A DNA stretch of 36,083 nt from Acetomicrobium sp. UBA3949 (GTDB taxonomy: Bacteria > Synergistota > Synergistia > Synergistales > Acetomicrobiaceae): contig DGDP01000023.1 of the NCBI GenBank assembly GCA_002385485.1, positions 1-36,083 on the forward strand, in the 5' to 3' direction. Of the stretch, positions 15,294-24,883 are shown one piece after another. The position numbers and the translations under genes were made by a program. The notes under the pieces were generated by a model that made no database searches, was not told the origin of the DNA, and saw nothing but the letters and a program-made list of their open reading frames with translations. Position 1 is the stretch's first letter. Every line of letters starts with the position of its first letter.

Positions 15294-16696
15294 GTCCGAC
15301 AGATTCTTTTCCTGAAGCTATGACTGTGGGGAAACTCTTCAACTGCACTCGCCTTTGCGGTGCTGATATTTCTTTGCCTTGTTCAATAAAGACGGACAGC
15401 AGAAAGATCGAAAAGGGAGATGTATTCATAGCCTTAAAGGGAAATAGGTCCGATGGCCATTCATTCATAAGCGATGCCATAAAGAGGGGGGCAAAGGGAG
15501 TAATACTTAAAGATGAGGAGATGTCAAAGTTTACTTCTTTTAATAAAGATATCTATTTTTTTGGAGTCCCTTCGCCTGATGCGGCCATTTTAGAGGCATC
15601 GGAAAGATATCTTGCGGGGCTTTCGTCCCTAAGAGAAATCGTTGCTATTACCGGAAGCGTTGGAAAGACCACGACCAAAGAAGCGATAGGCAAGGTCCTG
15701 GAAAGAATATATCGCGTTCATGTCTCAAGAGGAAACTACAACACCCTATTGGGCTGTTGCCTTACAATATTGGCTGCGCCAAGGGATACGGAATTTTTGG
15801 TTTTGGAAATGGGGGCCAATGCAAAGGGTGAAATTGGAGAGATTGCTAACAGATTCAGGCCATCGTCATCGGTGATAACCTCTGTCGAACCTGTACATCT
15901 AGAGGGCTTTGGGGATATTGAGGGTGTTTTGGGGGCAAAACTGGAAATTGTAACCGCCGACTGCAAACTGTTGTTTGTGAACGGCGATTCACCAATATTG
16001 AATTTAGGTATCGATAAATTAAAACATCGACCTTCTAAAATAATAAGCGTTGGGACGAGCCCTTCGTGCATCTATAGAATCACTGACTCATCATTGCGTT
16101 GGGATGGGAACCATTATTTCAGAAAGATAACTATAGATTCACCGTTTGGCCTTAAAACTGTTGAAAGCAAATTATGGGGAAAGCAACACACGCTTATAAT
16201 ATCGCTTGCTTTTGCCGTTGGGTGCGAGTATGGTGTTGCTCCAGATGATATTGTCCGGGGGTTATTGTTTATGAGTTTGCCTAGAGGCAGAGGAGCTATA
16301 CTCCAAAGCGATGAGGGAGTTTTATTCATCGACGAATCATACAATGCCAGCCCCGTATCCGTGAAGGCTGCCATAGATAATCTCTGCCTAATACCTTCAA
16401 GGGGGCGCAAAATTGCCGTATTGGGCGGAATGAAAGAGCTCGGCAGTTACGCAAATCGTTTTCATGACGATGTCCTTTATTACGCTGCCACAGCGGCTGA
16501 CCAGGTGTTGATACATGGGAGCGAGTGGAAGGACATAAACAAAAATTATAAGAACGTATTATGTCTCCAGGATATGGAAGATATCGTCAGCCATTTAAAG
16601 ACCATCTTGAGAACAGGAGACGTCGTTTTAGTAAAAGGATCTAGGACATACGAAATGGAACGCATTTACGATTGGTGGTCTTTGCATGAATTATAA
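15290..16696 (+). CDS. murF: UDP-MurNAc-tripeptide:D-Ala-D-Ala ligase MurF
   Basis: This 468-residue Mur ligase attaches D-alanyl-D-alanine to the tripeptide precursor. It has the N-terminal TDSRKIEKGDVFIALKG stretch (35-51), the P-loop TGSVGKTT (121-128), the ESYNASPVSVKAAID segment and the C-terminal VVLVKGSRTYEME motif characteristic of MurF. The start is ATG 15290 with AAGGGGAAGGG 7 nt upstream, giving a 4-nt overlap with murE; the open frame extends further upstream but without a better ribosome site. It overlaps mraY by 11 nt. The ddl gene for its dipeptide substrate is not in the window. Confidence 0.96.
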   Translation: MSPTDSFPEAMTVGKLFNCTRLCGADISLPCSIKTDSRKIEKGDVFIALKGNRSDGHSFISDAIKRGAKGVILKDEEMSKFTSFNKDIYFFGVPSPDAAILEASERYLAGLSSLREIVAITGSVGKTTTKEAIGKVLERIYRVHVSRGNYNTLLGCCLTILAAPRDTEFLVLEMGANAKGEIGEIANRFRPSSSVITSVEPVHLEGFGDIEGVLGAKLEIVTADCKLLFVNGDSPILNLGIDKLKHRPSKIISVGTSPSCIYRITDSSLRWDGNHYFRKITIDSPFGLKTVESKLWGKQHTLIISLAFAVGCEYGVAPDDIVRGLLFMSLPRGRGAILQSDEGVLFIDESYNASPVSVKAAIDNLCLIPSRGRKIAVLGGMKELGSYANRFHDDVLYYAATAADQVLIHGSEWKDINKNYKNVLCLQDMEDIVSHLKTILRTGDVVLVKGSRTYEMERIYDWWSLHEL

Positions 16697-17645
16697 TTAT
16701 TTGTTCTTGATCTTCGGTTTTTTAGTCGTTCTTGGAATTTTCTTGCTAAAAATATGGATAGGTTTATTTTTGAGATTTAAGTGGGGGCAGACACCAAAAA
16801 GCTATGGCCCCGAGCGTCATTTAGTCCTAAAGGCGGGGACGCCGACTATGGGCGGCGTTATATTTGTCGTATTGACGTTCATCGCCTCGTTCTTTATAAA
16901 CGTAAAAAGCGGGAATGCGATGGAAACTTTAATCCTTTGGTGGTTGCCCCTTGGTGGTGCGGCAGTGGGTTTTGTAGACGATTTTATTAAGTTGTCAAAA
17001 CGATCGAGTGAAGGATTGACGTCAAGGGCGAAATTGTTTGGCCAGATAATCGTTGTCTTGCCCTGGGCATGGATTGCTTCCAGAGAGATCGATCTCTTTT
17101 TTTCTCAATATTTGCCTGCAATTCCTTCTGGTTTAGCTTTCATATTTTTAGCTTTTTTTGCTCTAGGATTGTACAATGCATTAAACATTACCGATGGTCT
17201 CGATGGACTTGCTGCAGGGGCTTCGGCAATATCGCTTGTCATACTTCTACTCGTCTCGAATATCGATTCATGTATTATATCCATCATCATTGGGTTGGCA
17301 TGCACTCTTTCATTTTTATGGTATAATTCCCATCCGGCTAAGGTGTTTATGGGAGATGTGGGAGCTCATTTTATCGCTGGCTTATTAATGGGAAATGTTG
17401 CTCTTTCAGGACGCATATTATTGATATTTCCGGTTTCTCTTATATTTGGTATAGAAATAGTTTCCGTAATATTGCAGGTTATATCCTTTAGGTGCTTCGG
17501 AAAGAGAATTTTTAAGATGAGCCCCTTGCATCATCATTTCGAGTTATGCGGTTGGCCTGAAGGCCATATCGTAATACGGTTTTGGCTCGTACACCTTGTA
17601 GGAGCGTCTCTTTTGATGGCATTGTTGGCCCGGCAGGTGATCTAG
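16686..17645 (+). CDS. mraY: Phospho-MurNAc-pentapeptide transferase MraY
   Basis: This 319-residue polytopic membrane enzyme (about ten helices) transfers phospho-MurNAc-pentapeptide to undecaprenyl phosphate, making lipid I. The conserved aspartates are at D98-D99 (GFVDDFIKLSKR), in NITDGLDG (167-174) and in MGDVG (222-226). The HHH motif is at 282-284 (SPLHHHFELCGW). The stretch after GDVG reads AHFIAGLL, where most MraY proteins have SLALGG or similar; the catalytic aspartate itself is kept. Length is shorter than E. coli (360) but normal for Gram-positive-like forms (about 320). The start lies in the end of murF. Confidence 0.96.
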   Translation: MNYNYLFLIFGFLVVLGIFLLKIWIGLFLRFKWGQTPKSYGPERHLVLKAGTPTMGGVIFVVLTFIASFFINVKSGNAMETLILWWLPLGGAAVGFVDDFIKLSKRSSEGLTSRAKLFGQIIVVLPWAWIASREIDLFFSQYLPAIPSGLAFIFLAFFALGLYNALNITDGLDGLAAGASAISLVILLLVSNIDSCIISIIIGLACTLSFLWYNSHPAKVFMGDVGAHFIAGLLMGNVALSGRILLIFPVSLIFGIEIVSVILQVISFRCFGKRIFKMSPLHHHFELCGWPEGHIVIRFWLVHLVGASLLMALLARQVI

Positions 17646-17648
17646 AAC

Positions 17649-19010
17649 ATGAAAGTAACTGTAGTTGGGAGTGGAATAAGCGGAAAGTCTTTGGCTCTTC
17701 TCTCGAAAAAATTGGGATATGAGGTTTTCGTAACCGAGCGGGAAGAGATCGATCCAGATACCAGGGATCTCTACCGTAAAAAAGGTATCTTGTGGGAGGA
17801 AAAGGGCCACACGAATAAAATGCTGGACTGCGATTCAGTAGTATTGAGCTCAGGAATATCCCCAAAAAGCTTGCCTGTAGAGATGGCAAAAAATGCTGGG
17901 GTGCCTATCCAAGGAGAGCTTGATTTTGTGTTTCCTTATTTAATAGGAAAAATCATAGGGGTAACGGGGACTAACGGAAAAAGCACCACATCTGCTTTAA
18001 TAGCTCATTTATTATCTGAATTGGGTTACAAGACGGCATTGGCCGGAAATTTCGGCTTTCCGCTGGCGGATTTTGCAAAACAGGACTTGGATTTCATAGC
18101 AGCCGAGATTAGCAGTTTTCAGCTTCATTGGGCAAATCGGTTCAGTTGTCATATTGCGGTCGTTACAAATATATGCCCCGATCATCTCGACTGGCACGGA
18201 AGTTTTAATGCTTACGTCGAATCAAAAAAGCGTATTATAGACCTTCTTTCTTCCGATGGATATTGTGTATACCAGAATAAAGACCGAGAACTTTTAGGGA
18301 CAAATGGATGTCGGGGGGCTGTTTTGCGTTGGGCCCCCGATTGCAGTAAGGGCAAATGTGAAGAACAAGACGAAATAATATTGCACGATTCTGAAGCCTA
18401 TTTAAGGACAGGAAGCCGCGATATAAAACTTTTTTCATATAGCATCTTGCCTTTATATGGCCGCCACAACGTCGAAAATGCGGCCATGGCCATGGCAGCA
18501 GTTTACTACCTGGGGTGTGACGCGGAAAGAACATCTCACTTATTATCGGATTTTAAAAACCTTCCCCATCGATGCGAAAAGGTTGGAGAAAAAAGGGGCA
18601 TAACTTTTATAGACGATTCGAAAGGAACTAACGTAGCCTCCTCAATAACTGCCATAACATCTATTCCAGGCACAAAGGTTATTATTTTGGGGGGAAAGGG
18701 AAAGGGAGAGCAGTACGATGAACTCGCCAAGGCTGTTAAAGCGCATGCGCGCGGTGCGGTTTTGTTGGGTGCAGAAAAAGGAGCGATATCCGAAGCCCTG
18801 GAGAGGATAGGTTTTCGCAATTATCTTCTTGTTTCCTCCATGGAGGAGGCAGTGTATTGTGCCTTTAATATGGCCTGCCCGGGCGATATAGTGTTGCTTT
18901 CTCCAGCCTGTACAAGCTGGGACATGTATAAAAACTACCATGAAAGAGGAGAGGATTTTAAGAGAATAGTTAAAACCATTGTCGAGGCGGATAGTGTGAA
19001 AAATGGATAA
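17649..19010 (+). CDS. murD: UDP-MurNAc-L-Ala:D-glutamate ligase MurD
   Basis: This 453-residue Mur ligase adds D-glutamate to UDP-MurNAc-L-alanine. The N-terminal Rossmann-like domain opens with KVTVVGSGISGKSLALL (2-18). The P-loop TGTNGKST is at 106-113. NICPDHLDWHGSF and YGRHNVENAAMAMAA follow, and the C-terminal domain has FIDDSKGTNVASSI and LLSPACTSWDMYKNYHERG, both strong MurD signatures. ATG 17649 follows AGGTGAT with 7-nt spacing, 3 nt after mraY. It overlaps ftsW by 8 nt. Confidence 0.97.
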   Translation: MKVTVVGSGISGKSLALLSKKLGYEVFVTEREEIDPDTRDLYRKKGILWEEKGHTNKMLDCDSVVLSSGISPKSLPVEMAKNAGVPIQGELDFVFPYLIGKIIGVTGTNGKSTTSALIAHLLSELGYKTALAGNFGFPLADFAKQDLDFIAAEISSFQLHWANRFSCHIAVVTNICPDHLDWHGSFNAYVESKKRIIDLLSSDGYCVYQNKDRELLGTNGCRGAVLRWAPDCSKGKCEEQDEIILHDSEAYLRTGSRDIKLFSYSILPLYGRHNVENAAMAMAAVYYLGCDAERTSHLLSDFKNLPHRCEKVGEKRGITFIDDSKGTNVASSITAITSIPGTKVIILGGKGKGEQYDELAKAVKAHARGAVLLGAEKGAISEALERIGFRNYLLVSSMEEAVYCAFNMACPGDIVLLSPACTSWDMYKNYHERGEDFKRIVKTIVEADSVKNG

Positions 19011-20139
19011 CGAAAGAGATATCTTTCAAGCTCAAGAAAATTCGCACGCCTTTGATCTGTGGCTGATTGTGATCCCGTTAGCTCTGTCGGTATTTGGGAT
19101 CATAATGATAACATCTGCTTCGGGCTATTTTTCAATCAAGCAGTTTGGGACGCCTTGGATGTATGGAATGAAACAAATCAAGTGGTTCCTGGTATCCCTG
19201 GCTGGAATGGCTCTGTCCTATTCTGTTCCCACTGATATATGGAGAAAAGTTGCACCATTTCTTTGGATTGTGGCTTTCCTATTGTCCTTTGCGACGTTGA
19301 TACCTTCATTTGGAATGTCTGTAAGCGGATCTTCTAGATGGATAAGGTTGGGGCCTTTCTCTTTTCAGCCATCGGAGTTTTTAATTTTTTCTGTCGTTAT
19401 CTACCTCTCCAGCGTTATATCTCGATATGAAGAACCTCCAATAAGCGCATTCGTGCGCACGATAAGCGTACTGATCGTGAGTGCTATTCCTCTCCTTTTT
19501 CAGCCTGATATCGGTTCCACAATGATTCTCTTAGCAATAGGTTTGGGGATTTTCATCATGAAGTACGGATGGAAATATCCCTTAATTTTGTTGGTCACCA
19601 CCTCTGTCCCAGCAATCATTCTGATATTCAACGCTTCCTACAGATTAAGAAGACTTAAGGCTTGGATTGATCCGTGGCAAGATCCGTTGAACGAGGGGTT
19701 TCAAATAATACAGGGGTTGATCGCCTTTGCAAACGGAGGTTTTTGGGGGGTCGGGCTTGGCAGGAGTTTGCAAAAACTCCAATATTTGCCCGCAGCACAC
19801 ACTGACTTTATCTTTGCCATTTCTGCCGAGGAACTGGGTGTTTTAGGTTCCATGGCGGTTATTGGCGCTTTTGCCGTGATTTCTGTCAGGGTTTATTACA
19901 TGTGGCGTGACTTTGATGATGGATACTGCAGATATCTTGTCTTCGGGCTTTGGCTTTCGATATTGATACCTTTCTTTATCAACGTTGGAGGCGTGACCAC
20001 TCTAATTCCTTTGACGGGTAAGGCCATGCCCTTTTTGAGTTACGGTGGCAGTGCTTTGCTGGCAACGTGGGTTAAAATAGGATTGTTGTTGCGCTGTTCT
20101 GCCGAGAATAATAGAATGATCAAAAGGAGCGCGTCTTGA
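19003..20139 (+). CDS. ftsW: Septal peptidoglycan glycosyltransferase FtsW (SEDS family)
   Basis: This 378-residue polytopic membrane protein (about ten helices) polymerises lipid II at the septum together with FtsI. SEDS signatures are FQPSEFLIFSVVIYLSS (about 121-137), QPDIGSTMILLAIGLG (about 167-182), AAHTDFIFAISAEELG (about 264-279) with the conserved catalytic-type Asp, and PLTGKAMPFLSYGGSALLA near the end. Its place between murD and murG supports FtsW over RodA. Its start lies in the end of murD, with a GAGGCGG stretch somewhat far upstream. Its TGA stop overlaps the murG ATG by one base. Confidence 0.96.
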   Translation: MDNERDIFQAQENSHAFDLWLIVIPLALSVFGIIMITSASGYFSIKQFGTPWMYGMKQIKWFLVSLAGMALSYSVPTDIWRKVAPFLWIVAFLLSFATLIPSFGMSVSGSSRWIRLGPFSFQPSEFLIFSVVIYLSSVISRYEEPPISAFVRTISVLIVSAIPLLFQPDIGSTMILLAIGLGIFIMKYGWKYPLILLVTTSVPAIILIFNASYRLRRLKAWIDPWQDPLNEGFQIIQGLIAFANGGFWGVGLGRSLQKLQYLPAAHTDFIFAISAEELGVLGSMAVIGAFAVISVRVYYMWRDFDDGYCRYLVFGLWLSILIPFFINVGGVTTLIPLTGKAMPFLSYGGSALLATWVKIGLLLRCSAENNRMIKRSAS

Positions 20140-21248
20140 TGGGCAATAAATTGAAGATGCTATTTGTTGCCGGAGGAACTGGCGGGCATATATTGCCGGC
20201 AGTCTCCTTCGGCAATTGGATCGAAGAAATGAAATTGCCCGCCGAAATTATTTATCTATGCGGCAATAGAATGCTGGAGCAAAAAATTTACAATGCGTTA
20301 AACATAGAACCCATGACATTATCGTTATCCGGATCTCCCTTTGGCGTTAAGGGATTGCGCTCTTTCATCCGTTGGAAAGAATTGACTTTTTCTTTGGTTA
20401 AGATACGCAATATAGTCAGAAACATTAAACCCGATCTCATTGTTCTATTTGGAGGCTATTTATCGGTTCCCTTTGCTTTGATGACTTCTTTATTGAGGGT
20501 GCCAATGATCGCTCACGAACAAAATGCTGTTGCCGGCAAATCTACCAGGCTTTGCAGCAGGAAGGGAATGCTTATTATTACGGGATGGGAGGAATGCATA
20601 AACTTAGGAAAGAGTGATTTTAGACATGTGGGTATTCCCATTCGTAAATTCAATATAATAAAAAAACAAAAGGCATGGGAGACGCTTGGAGGAGATGGCG
20701 TTCTTCCGCCAAAGAAGAGATTTTCTCTGGTTATGGGCGGTTCTATTGGGGGAGAATCTTTAAAACATGCCGTAATTGAGGTCGCTAAACGCGAAAGCCT
20801 GAAAAATCATATCTTCATGTTGTTAGGACCGGAAGGCAAACATAGCATACGGTGGATCTCCGATAACGTGATTGTTTTGCCTCAAGCGTGGGATCTGTCC
20901 GCTCATTTTTCCCTGGCCGACTACGTCGTTACAAGATGTGGGGCATCGACACTTTCGGAGCTTATCTGCTATCATGTACCAAGTGTATTAGTTCCTTGGG
21001 AAGAGGCATCGGACAACCATCAATTGGCAAACGCAGAACTTTTCTTACGTTCAGGAATAGGGACAGTTTGGCAAGAGAGGAACGGCTTAAATCTTTTGGA
21101 AGAAGCAATTTTGGAAGTATCGGATAAATGCAGGTCTGGTATTGATCAAAATATGTGTGACGAGAAAAGGAACGACATATGTGCCCGTTTCTGGAACGTG
21201 GTATCGTCTTTTTCTACGAAAGGAGAGGGCCCCATTGGGTGTTTTTAA
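20139..21248 (+). CDS. murG: UDP-GlcNAc:lipid I N-acetylglucosaminyltransferase MurG
   Basis: This 369-residue GT-B enzyme at the inner membrane face converts lipid I to lipid II. The N-terminal glycine loop AGGTGGHILPA is at 11-21. HEQNAVAGKSTRLCSRK is the acceptor-side signature, and VMGGSIGGESL is the second glycine loop. TRCGASTLSELICYHVPSVL followed by PWEEASDNHQLANAE forms the donor-binding region. The start is ATG 20139 with AAAAGGAG at 20122-20129 (9-nt spacing); TTG 20136 immediately before it is less likely. The last five codons overlap the start of murC. Confidence 0.97.
   Translation: MGNKLKMLFVAGGTGGHILPAVSFGNWIEEMKLPAEIIYLCGNRMLEQKIYNALNIEPMTLSLSGSPFGVKGLRSFIRWKELTFSLVKIRNIVRNIKPDLIVLFGGYLSVPFALMTSLLRVPMIAHEQNAVAGKSTRLCSRKGMLIITGWEECINLGKSDFRHVGIPIRKFNIIKKQKAWETLGGDGVLPPKKRFSLVMGGSIGGESLKHAVIEVAKRESLKNHIFMLLGPEGKHSIRWISDNVIVLPQAWDLSAHFSLADYVVTRCGASTLSELICYHVPSVLVPWEEASDNHQLANAELFLRSGIGTVWQERNGLNLLEEAILEVSDKCRSGIDQNMCDEKRNDICARFWNVVSSFSTKGEGPIGCF
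21219..21237 (+). promoter_or_regulatory. Ribosome binding site and TTG start of murC
   Basis: AAAGGAG (21219-21225) sits 9 nt before TTG 21235. This start gives an N-terminus of normal length ahead of the MurC glycine loop. The open frame reaches back to 21142, but that would add 31 residues that are read out of frame from the end of murG. Confidence 0.7.
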
Positions 21249-22692
21249 AAATATTAACGAAAAGATGCTTCTGGGAGACGGAATAAAATATCTTCATTTG
21301 ATGGGAGTCGGTGGCGCCGGAATGAGCGGTTTGGCTCATTTGCTGAAAGAGATGGGTTATGAAGTGTCTGGTTGCGATGTAACTAGGACTAACTACGTAT
21401 ATAATTTAGAGAAGCTTGGCGTAAAGGTTCTTTGTGGCCATGGTGCATCTCATATAGATATTTTCAGGCCGGACATGCTGGTATATAGCAGTGCGATCGC
21501 ATGGGATAACGATGAATTAGTTTATGCCAGAAAAGCAGGAGTAAATGTGGCAAGAAGAGGAGACATCCTCAGCTCGATATTCAACCGACTAAAAGGCATA
21601 GGTGTAGCCGGTGCCCACGGGAAGACTACCACATCATCAATGATCGCGACTGTCTTGGATGCAGCAGGGCTCGATCCTACTATCGCTATAGGGGGCGAGG
21701 TGTCGGATATAGGGGGCAATGCCAGACTCGGGCATGGGGATTATATGGTATCTGAGTTGGATGAAAGCGACGGATCTTTTGAGCTCTTCTCCTGTTATAT
21801 ACCGGTGGTTACGAACATCGATTGGGATCATGTAAATTTTTATCCTACATTTCAATCCGTTCAGGATGCTTTTGTCCGTTTTTTATCAAAACGCAAGGAT
21901 GACGGCAAGATTATCATATGTGGCGAGGACACAGGATGTCAGTCGGTAGCCGTAAAGTTCGCGCCCCAGTGTATTACCTATGGTTGGGGAATGCAATGGG
22001 ATTGGGGTGCCGTTGGGGTCAATCACTCCGTTGGCGGGGGGGTTTCTTTCACCGTTGTCAAACGGGGAGCCGAGATAGGCGAAATAAACCTAAGAGTATC
22101 AGGAGAGCATAATGTGTTGAACGCCCTTGCTGCTTGTGCTGTTTGCGATTTATTGGGCATAAACTTCAATACGATTCGGCATGCACTCCATAAATTTAAA
22201 GGAACAAAGCGAAGGCTGCAATGTCTCGGCGTGTGCGATGATATCTATTTTTACGATGACTACGGCCACCATCCGAGGGAGGTACAGGCTACACTCGATA
22301 CTTTACGTAACATCTTTCCATCCCGCAGGCTAGTGGTAATTTTTCAGCCACACAGGTATTCGCGCACCAAGGCTATGTATAGGAAATTTGCCGAGGCTCT
22401 TATGAAGGCTGATTTGGTGTATATATTGCCCGTATACCCGGCTGACGAAAAGTTGGAACTGAGCATCAGTTCGGACCTGATAGTTGATAGCCTTACAAGT
22501 GAGTACGGCCATAAAAATTGCTTTTCCCTTTCCGATGACGAGGTGGTTTCAAAAGTTGCTGAAAATATACTCCCTGGCGATATCCTCTTGACCTTAGGTG
22601 CCGGCAACGTGAATATATACGGGAATCAAATACTGAATCTGATCGCTTCGAGCAACAAGAAACAAGGAACTGTGTCCATGCAATGGACGTGA
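21235..22692 (+). CDS. murC: UDP-MurNAc:L-alanine ligase MurC
   Basis: This 485-residue enzyme adds the first amino acid to UDP-MurNAc. The N-terminal domain has HLMGVGGAGMSGLAHLL (21-37), the MurC-type glycine motif. The P-loop is GAHGKTTTSSMIA (126-138). DESDGSFELFSCYIPVVTNI and the YDDYGHHPREVQATL stretch (the MurC DDYGHHP motif) follow, then IFQPHRYSRTKAMY. Nothing is fused to it: there is no MurB or Ddl domain, although fusions are known elsewhere. It overlaps murG by 14 nt and is followed after 4 nt by the ftsQ-like gene. Confidence 0.97.
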   Translation: MGVFKNINEKMLLGDGIKYLHLMGVGGAGMSGLAHLLKEMGYEVSGCDVTRTNYVYNLEKLGVKVLCGHGASHIDIFRPDMLVYSSAIAWDNDELVYARKAGVNVARRGDILSSIFNRLKGIGVAGAHGKTTTSSMIATVLDAAGLDPTIAIGGEVSDIGGNARLGHGDYMVSELDESDGSFELFSCYIPVVTNIDWDHVNFYPTFQSVQDAFVRFLSKRKDDGKIIICGEDTGCQSVAVKFAPQCITYGWGMQWDWGAVGVNHSVGGGVSFTVVKRGAEIGEINLRVSGEHNVLNALAACAVCDLLGINFNTIRHALHKFKGTKRRLQCLGVCDDIYFYDDYGHHPREVQATLDTLRNIFPSRRLVVIFQPHRYSRTKAMYRKFAEALMKADLVYILPVYPADEKLELSISSDLIVDSLTSEYGHKNCFSLSDDEVVSKVAENILPGDILLTLGAGNVNIYGNQILNLIASSNKKQGTVSMQWT

Positions 22693-22696
22693 TATA

Positions 22697-23494
22697 TTGA
22701 GGGAACCAAAGGTTGCCAAAATAAGAGTCGTACCATTATTGATGATACTAGCGGTTGTCTTTGGTTTTTTGTACGGCATTGAAGAGCAATCTTATGTGTT
22801 TAGATTAAAACATATCGAAGTCGTTCCAAGAAGTTCATTGTTAGAAAATGAGGCAAGTAAGTTGGCCGGAGGTTCGGCTTCCAGGTTTTGGCCCTTGGTA
22901 TTTTTTGAATATAAACATTTGAAAAATGAAGTGGAGAAAAAATACCCCATCCAAATTTCCATGAAAGCTGAAGGTTGGGGAAGGGTGGTCTTACAGTGGA
23001 CTCAATTACAACCATATTTTGCCGTCAGATGGCGTGACAGGAAATGGTTTATAACGACAGCGGGGTTATGTTGGCCTGAGAGCAACCCTTTATGGAAAGA
23101 TGGTGGCATCGATAATACAAGCTATAATGAGCTTAACATAGTATGGGACAATACAATGCCTCCTTTGGTTCCCGATATAGATTCCACAGACCTCATTGAG
23201 GTGCGACAGAGCATTTTCCCCGTTAGGACAATGGTAAAATTTATAGAGGAGATGCACCAGACACCGTGGGTAGAAAAAATAAGAGGAATTGCCTTATCAA
23301 AATTAGCGGGAGATATTGTTGCAGAGGTTTCCTTTGCATCTATGGGTAGAGATGTTAACATATTGTTGGAATTCTCTGAAAGTATATGGAAAAGTTTATC
23401 TCCTGCAATTGAAACAATCGTTAAATCTTCCGATGCGAATGTCTTGTATCTTGATGCAACATATAAAGATAAAATAGTGATAAAGACAAGATGA
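22697..23494 (+). CDS. ftsQ: FtsQ/DivIB-like cell division protein
   Basis: This 265-residue protein has a short cytoplasmic N-terminus, one transmembrane helix (about 10-27) and an extracytoplasmic part. The stretch YVFRLKHIEVVPRSSLLENE (about 31-50) looks like the first strand and helix of a POTRA domain, followed by YPIQISMKAEGWGRVVLQWT (second half). WFITTAGLCWP resembles the W..D..G..F region of FtsQ. Overall conservation is low. Position between murC and ftsA is the main support. FtsQ holds FtsL and FtsB at the septum. The start is TTG 22697, with only a weak ribosome site (GGACGTGA). The gap to ftsA, about 55 nt, is the largest in the cluster. Confidence 0.75.
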   Translation: MREPKVAKIRVVPLLMILAVVFGFLYGIEEQSYVFRLKHIEVVPRSSLLENEASKLAGGSASRFWPLVFFEYKHLKNEVEKKYPIQISMKAEGWGRVVLQWTQLQPYFAVRWRDRKWFITTAGLCWPESNPLWKDGGIDNTSYNELNIVWDNTMPPLVPDIDSTDLIEVRQSIFPVRTMVKFIEEMHQTPWVEKIRGIALSKLAGDIVAEVSFASMGRDVNILLEFSESIWKSLSPAIETIVKSSDANVLYLDATYKDKIVIKTR

Positions 23495-23549
23495 GCCTCT
23501 TTTGTTTGTTTTTTTAAGTAGATGTCACGGGATGGAGGCATCAGCCAAA

Positions 23550-24857
23550 ATGTACGAAAAGATTGAATTAATCGCAGGGCTTGATATAGGCACGACAAAA
23601 ACTTCATTAATCGTAGCAGAACGAGACCGACATACCGGAGAAGCCCAGATTATTGGAGTAGGATCGGCTCGTTCCGTTGGTTTGCGTAAGGGCCTTATCG
23701 TCAACTTTGAACATGTGGTCAAATCCATTGCATCCGCTTTGGAGGATGCAGAAGGAATGACGGGGATAAGCGTGGACCGTGCCTTTGTTTGTTTTAGCGG
23801 TGCCCTTACCACCAGTATAACCTCAAAGGGGATGATTTCCCTCGGCAGCACTCCAAGACAAGTCGTCGAAGCCGATATTCAAAGGGTTATAGAGGCCTCG
23901 TTGTCTGAGATAAGCATGCCAAACAATTATTGCACTGTCCATACAATACCGATAATGTACTCGATAGACGGACAAAGAGGTATCGACGATCCCTTGGGCA
24001 TGACAGGTGTTCGTCTTGAAGTCGAGGTTCAATCGATCATGTCTCCAACGGCAACGGTACAAAATGTTATCAATTGCGCAGAACGTGCAGGCATTAGCGT
24101 CGCTGGGTTGATAGTAAAGCCGCTGGCCAGCGCGTTAGGTGTGCTGACGCCCGGAGAGATATTGTCAGGCGTAGCTGTTGTAGATATAGGTGGTGGGACT
24201 ACCGGCATTTCCATTTACGTAGAAGGAGCTCTTAAAAAATTATCGGTGATTCAAATAGGCGGGGATCATATAACCAACGATATAGCACGAGTCCTGAAGA
24301 TACCGATAGAAGCTGCAGAAGAAATAAAAAAACATGTCTCTTTGGGGGAAGATGTCGATGCCTTCGACGAGGAAATTGAGTACGCTGCCCAAGGTAAAAG
24401 GGGAGCATGCAATGCCGGACAGGTGCATGAAGTGGTTTATAATCGTTTAGAAGAACTCTTCGAGGATTTTGTAAAAAAAGAGCTTCGCGATGTTGGTTCC
24501 ATATTGCTCCCAAGCGGCGTTGTTTTAACAGGAGGGGTTGCAAAAACCTATGGCATAGCAGAAATGGTGTCGGATGTGCTGGGCGTCCCAGTAAGGGTTG
24601 CGGGACCTATGGAGTCTCAAAAAATGCCTCCCGGAAGAAACGGGTGTGAGTACGCCTCAACGGCAGGTATCATTAAGTATGTGAACATCCTGGAGAAATA
24701 TCCCTTGAAGTTCATAGGCCCCTCTATTTCTTTCCCTTCTGCCGGACAACAAATAAAAACGATGGCGCGAAGGGAGAAAGCTGAAAGTTTTCATCCTTTC
24801 GAGGCTGTTAAGTCAGCATTAAGCACGATAAAAAGGACTTTTAAGGAACTTTTTTAA
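23550..24857 (+). CDS. ftsA: Cell division protein FtsA (membrane tether of FtsZ)
   Basis: This 435-residue actin-like ATPase tethers FtsZ to the membrane. The phosphate-1 motif is GLDIGTTKTSLIV (10-22), phosphate-2 is VVDIGGGTTGISIY (about 209-222), and the adenosine motif is VVLTGGVAKTYGI. The 1C (SHS2) domain lies at about 80-160. The C-terminal FHPFEAVKSALSTIKRTFKE is an amphipathic helix, as expected for membrane targeting. The start is taken as ATG 23550 after GGAGG (23534-23538); ATG 23532 or TTG 23502 would add 6 or 16 residues that do not look like FtsA. Confidence 0.96.
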   Translation: MYEKIELIAGLDIGTTKTSLIVAERDRHTGEAQIIGVGSARSVGLRKGLIVNFEHVVKSIASALEDAEGMTGISVDRAFVCFSGALTTSITSKGMISLGSTPRQVVEADIQRVIEASLSEISMPNNYCTVHTIPIMYSIDGQRGIDDPLGMTGVRLEVEVQSIMSPTATVQNVINCAERAGISVAGLIVKPLASALGVLTPGEILSGVAVVDIGGGTTGISIYVEGALKKLSVIQIGGDHITNDIARVLKIPIEAAEEIKKHVSLGEDVDAFDEEIEYAAQGKRGACNAGQVHEVVYNRLEELFEDFVKKELRDVGSILLPSGVVLTGGVAKTYGIAEMVSDVLGVPVRVAGPMESQKMPPGRNGCEYASTAGIIKYVNILEKYPLKFIGPSISFPSAGQQIKTMARREKAESFHPFEAVKSALSTIKRTFKELF

Positions 24858-24883
24858 ATGATTTTTTCTGGGGGAGTTGCCAA

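Noticed and set aside
21142..21234. Upstream extension of the murC reading frame into murG
   Set aside because: It would add 31 residues read from murG in another frame; AAAGGAG at 21219-21225 supports TTG 21235.
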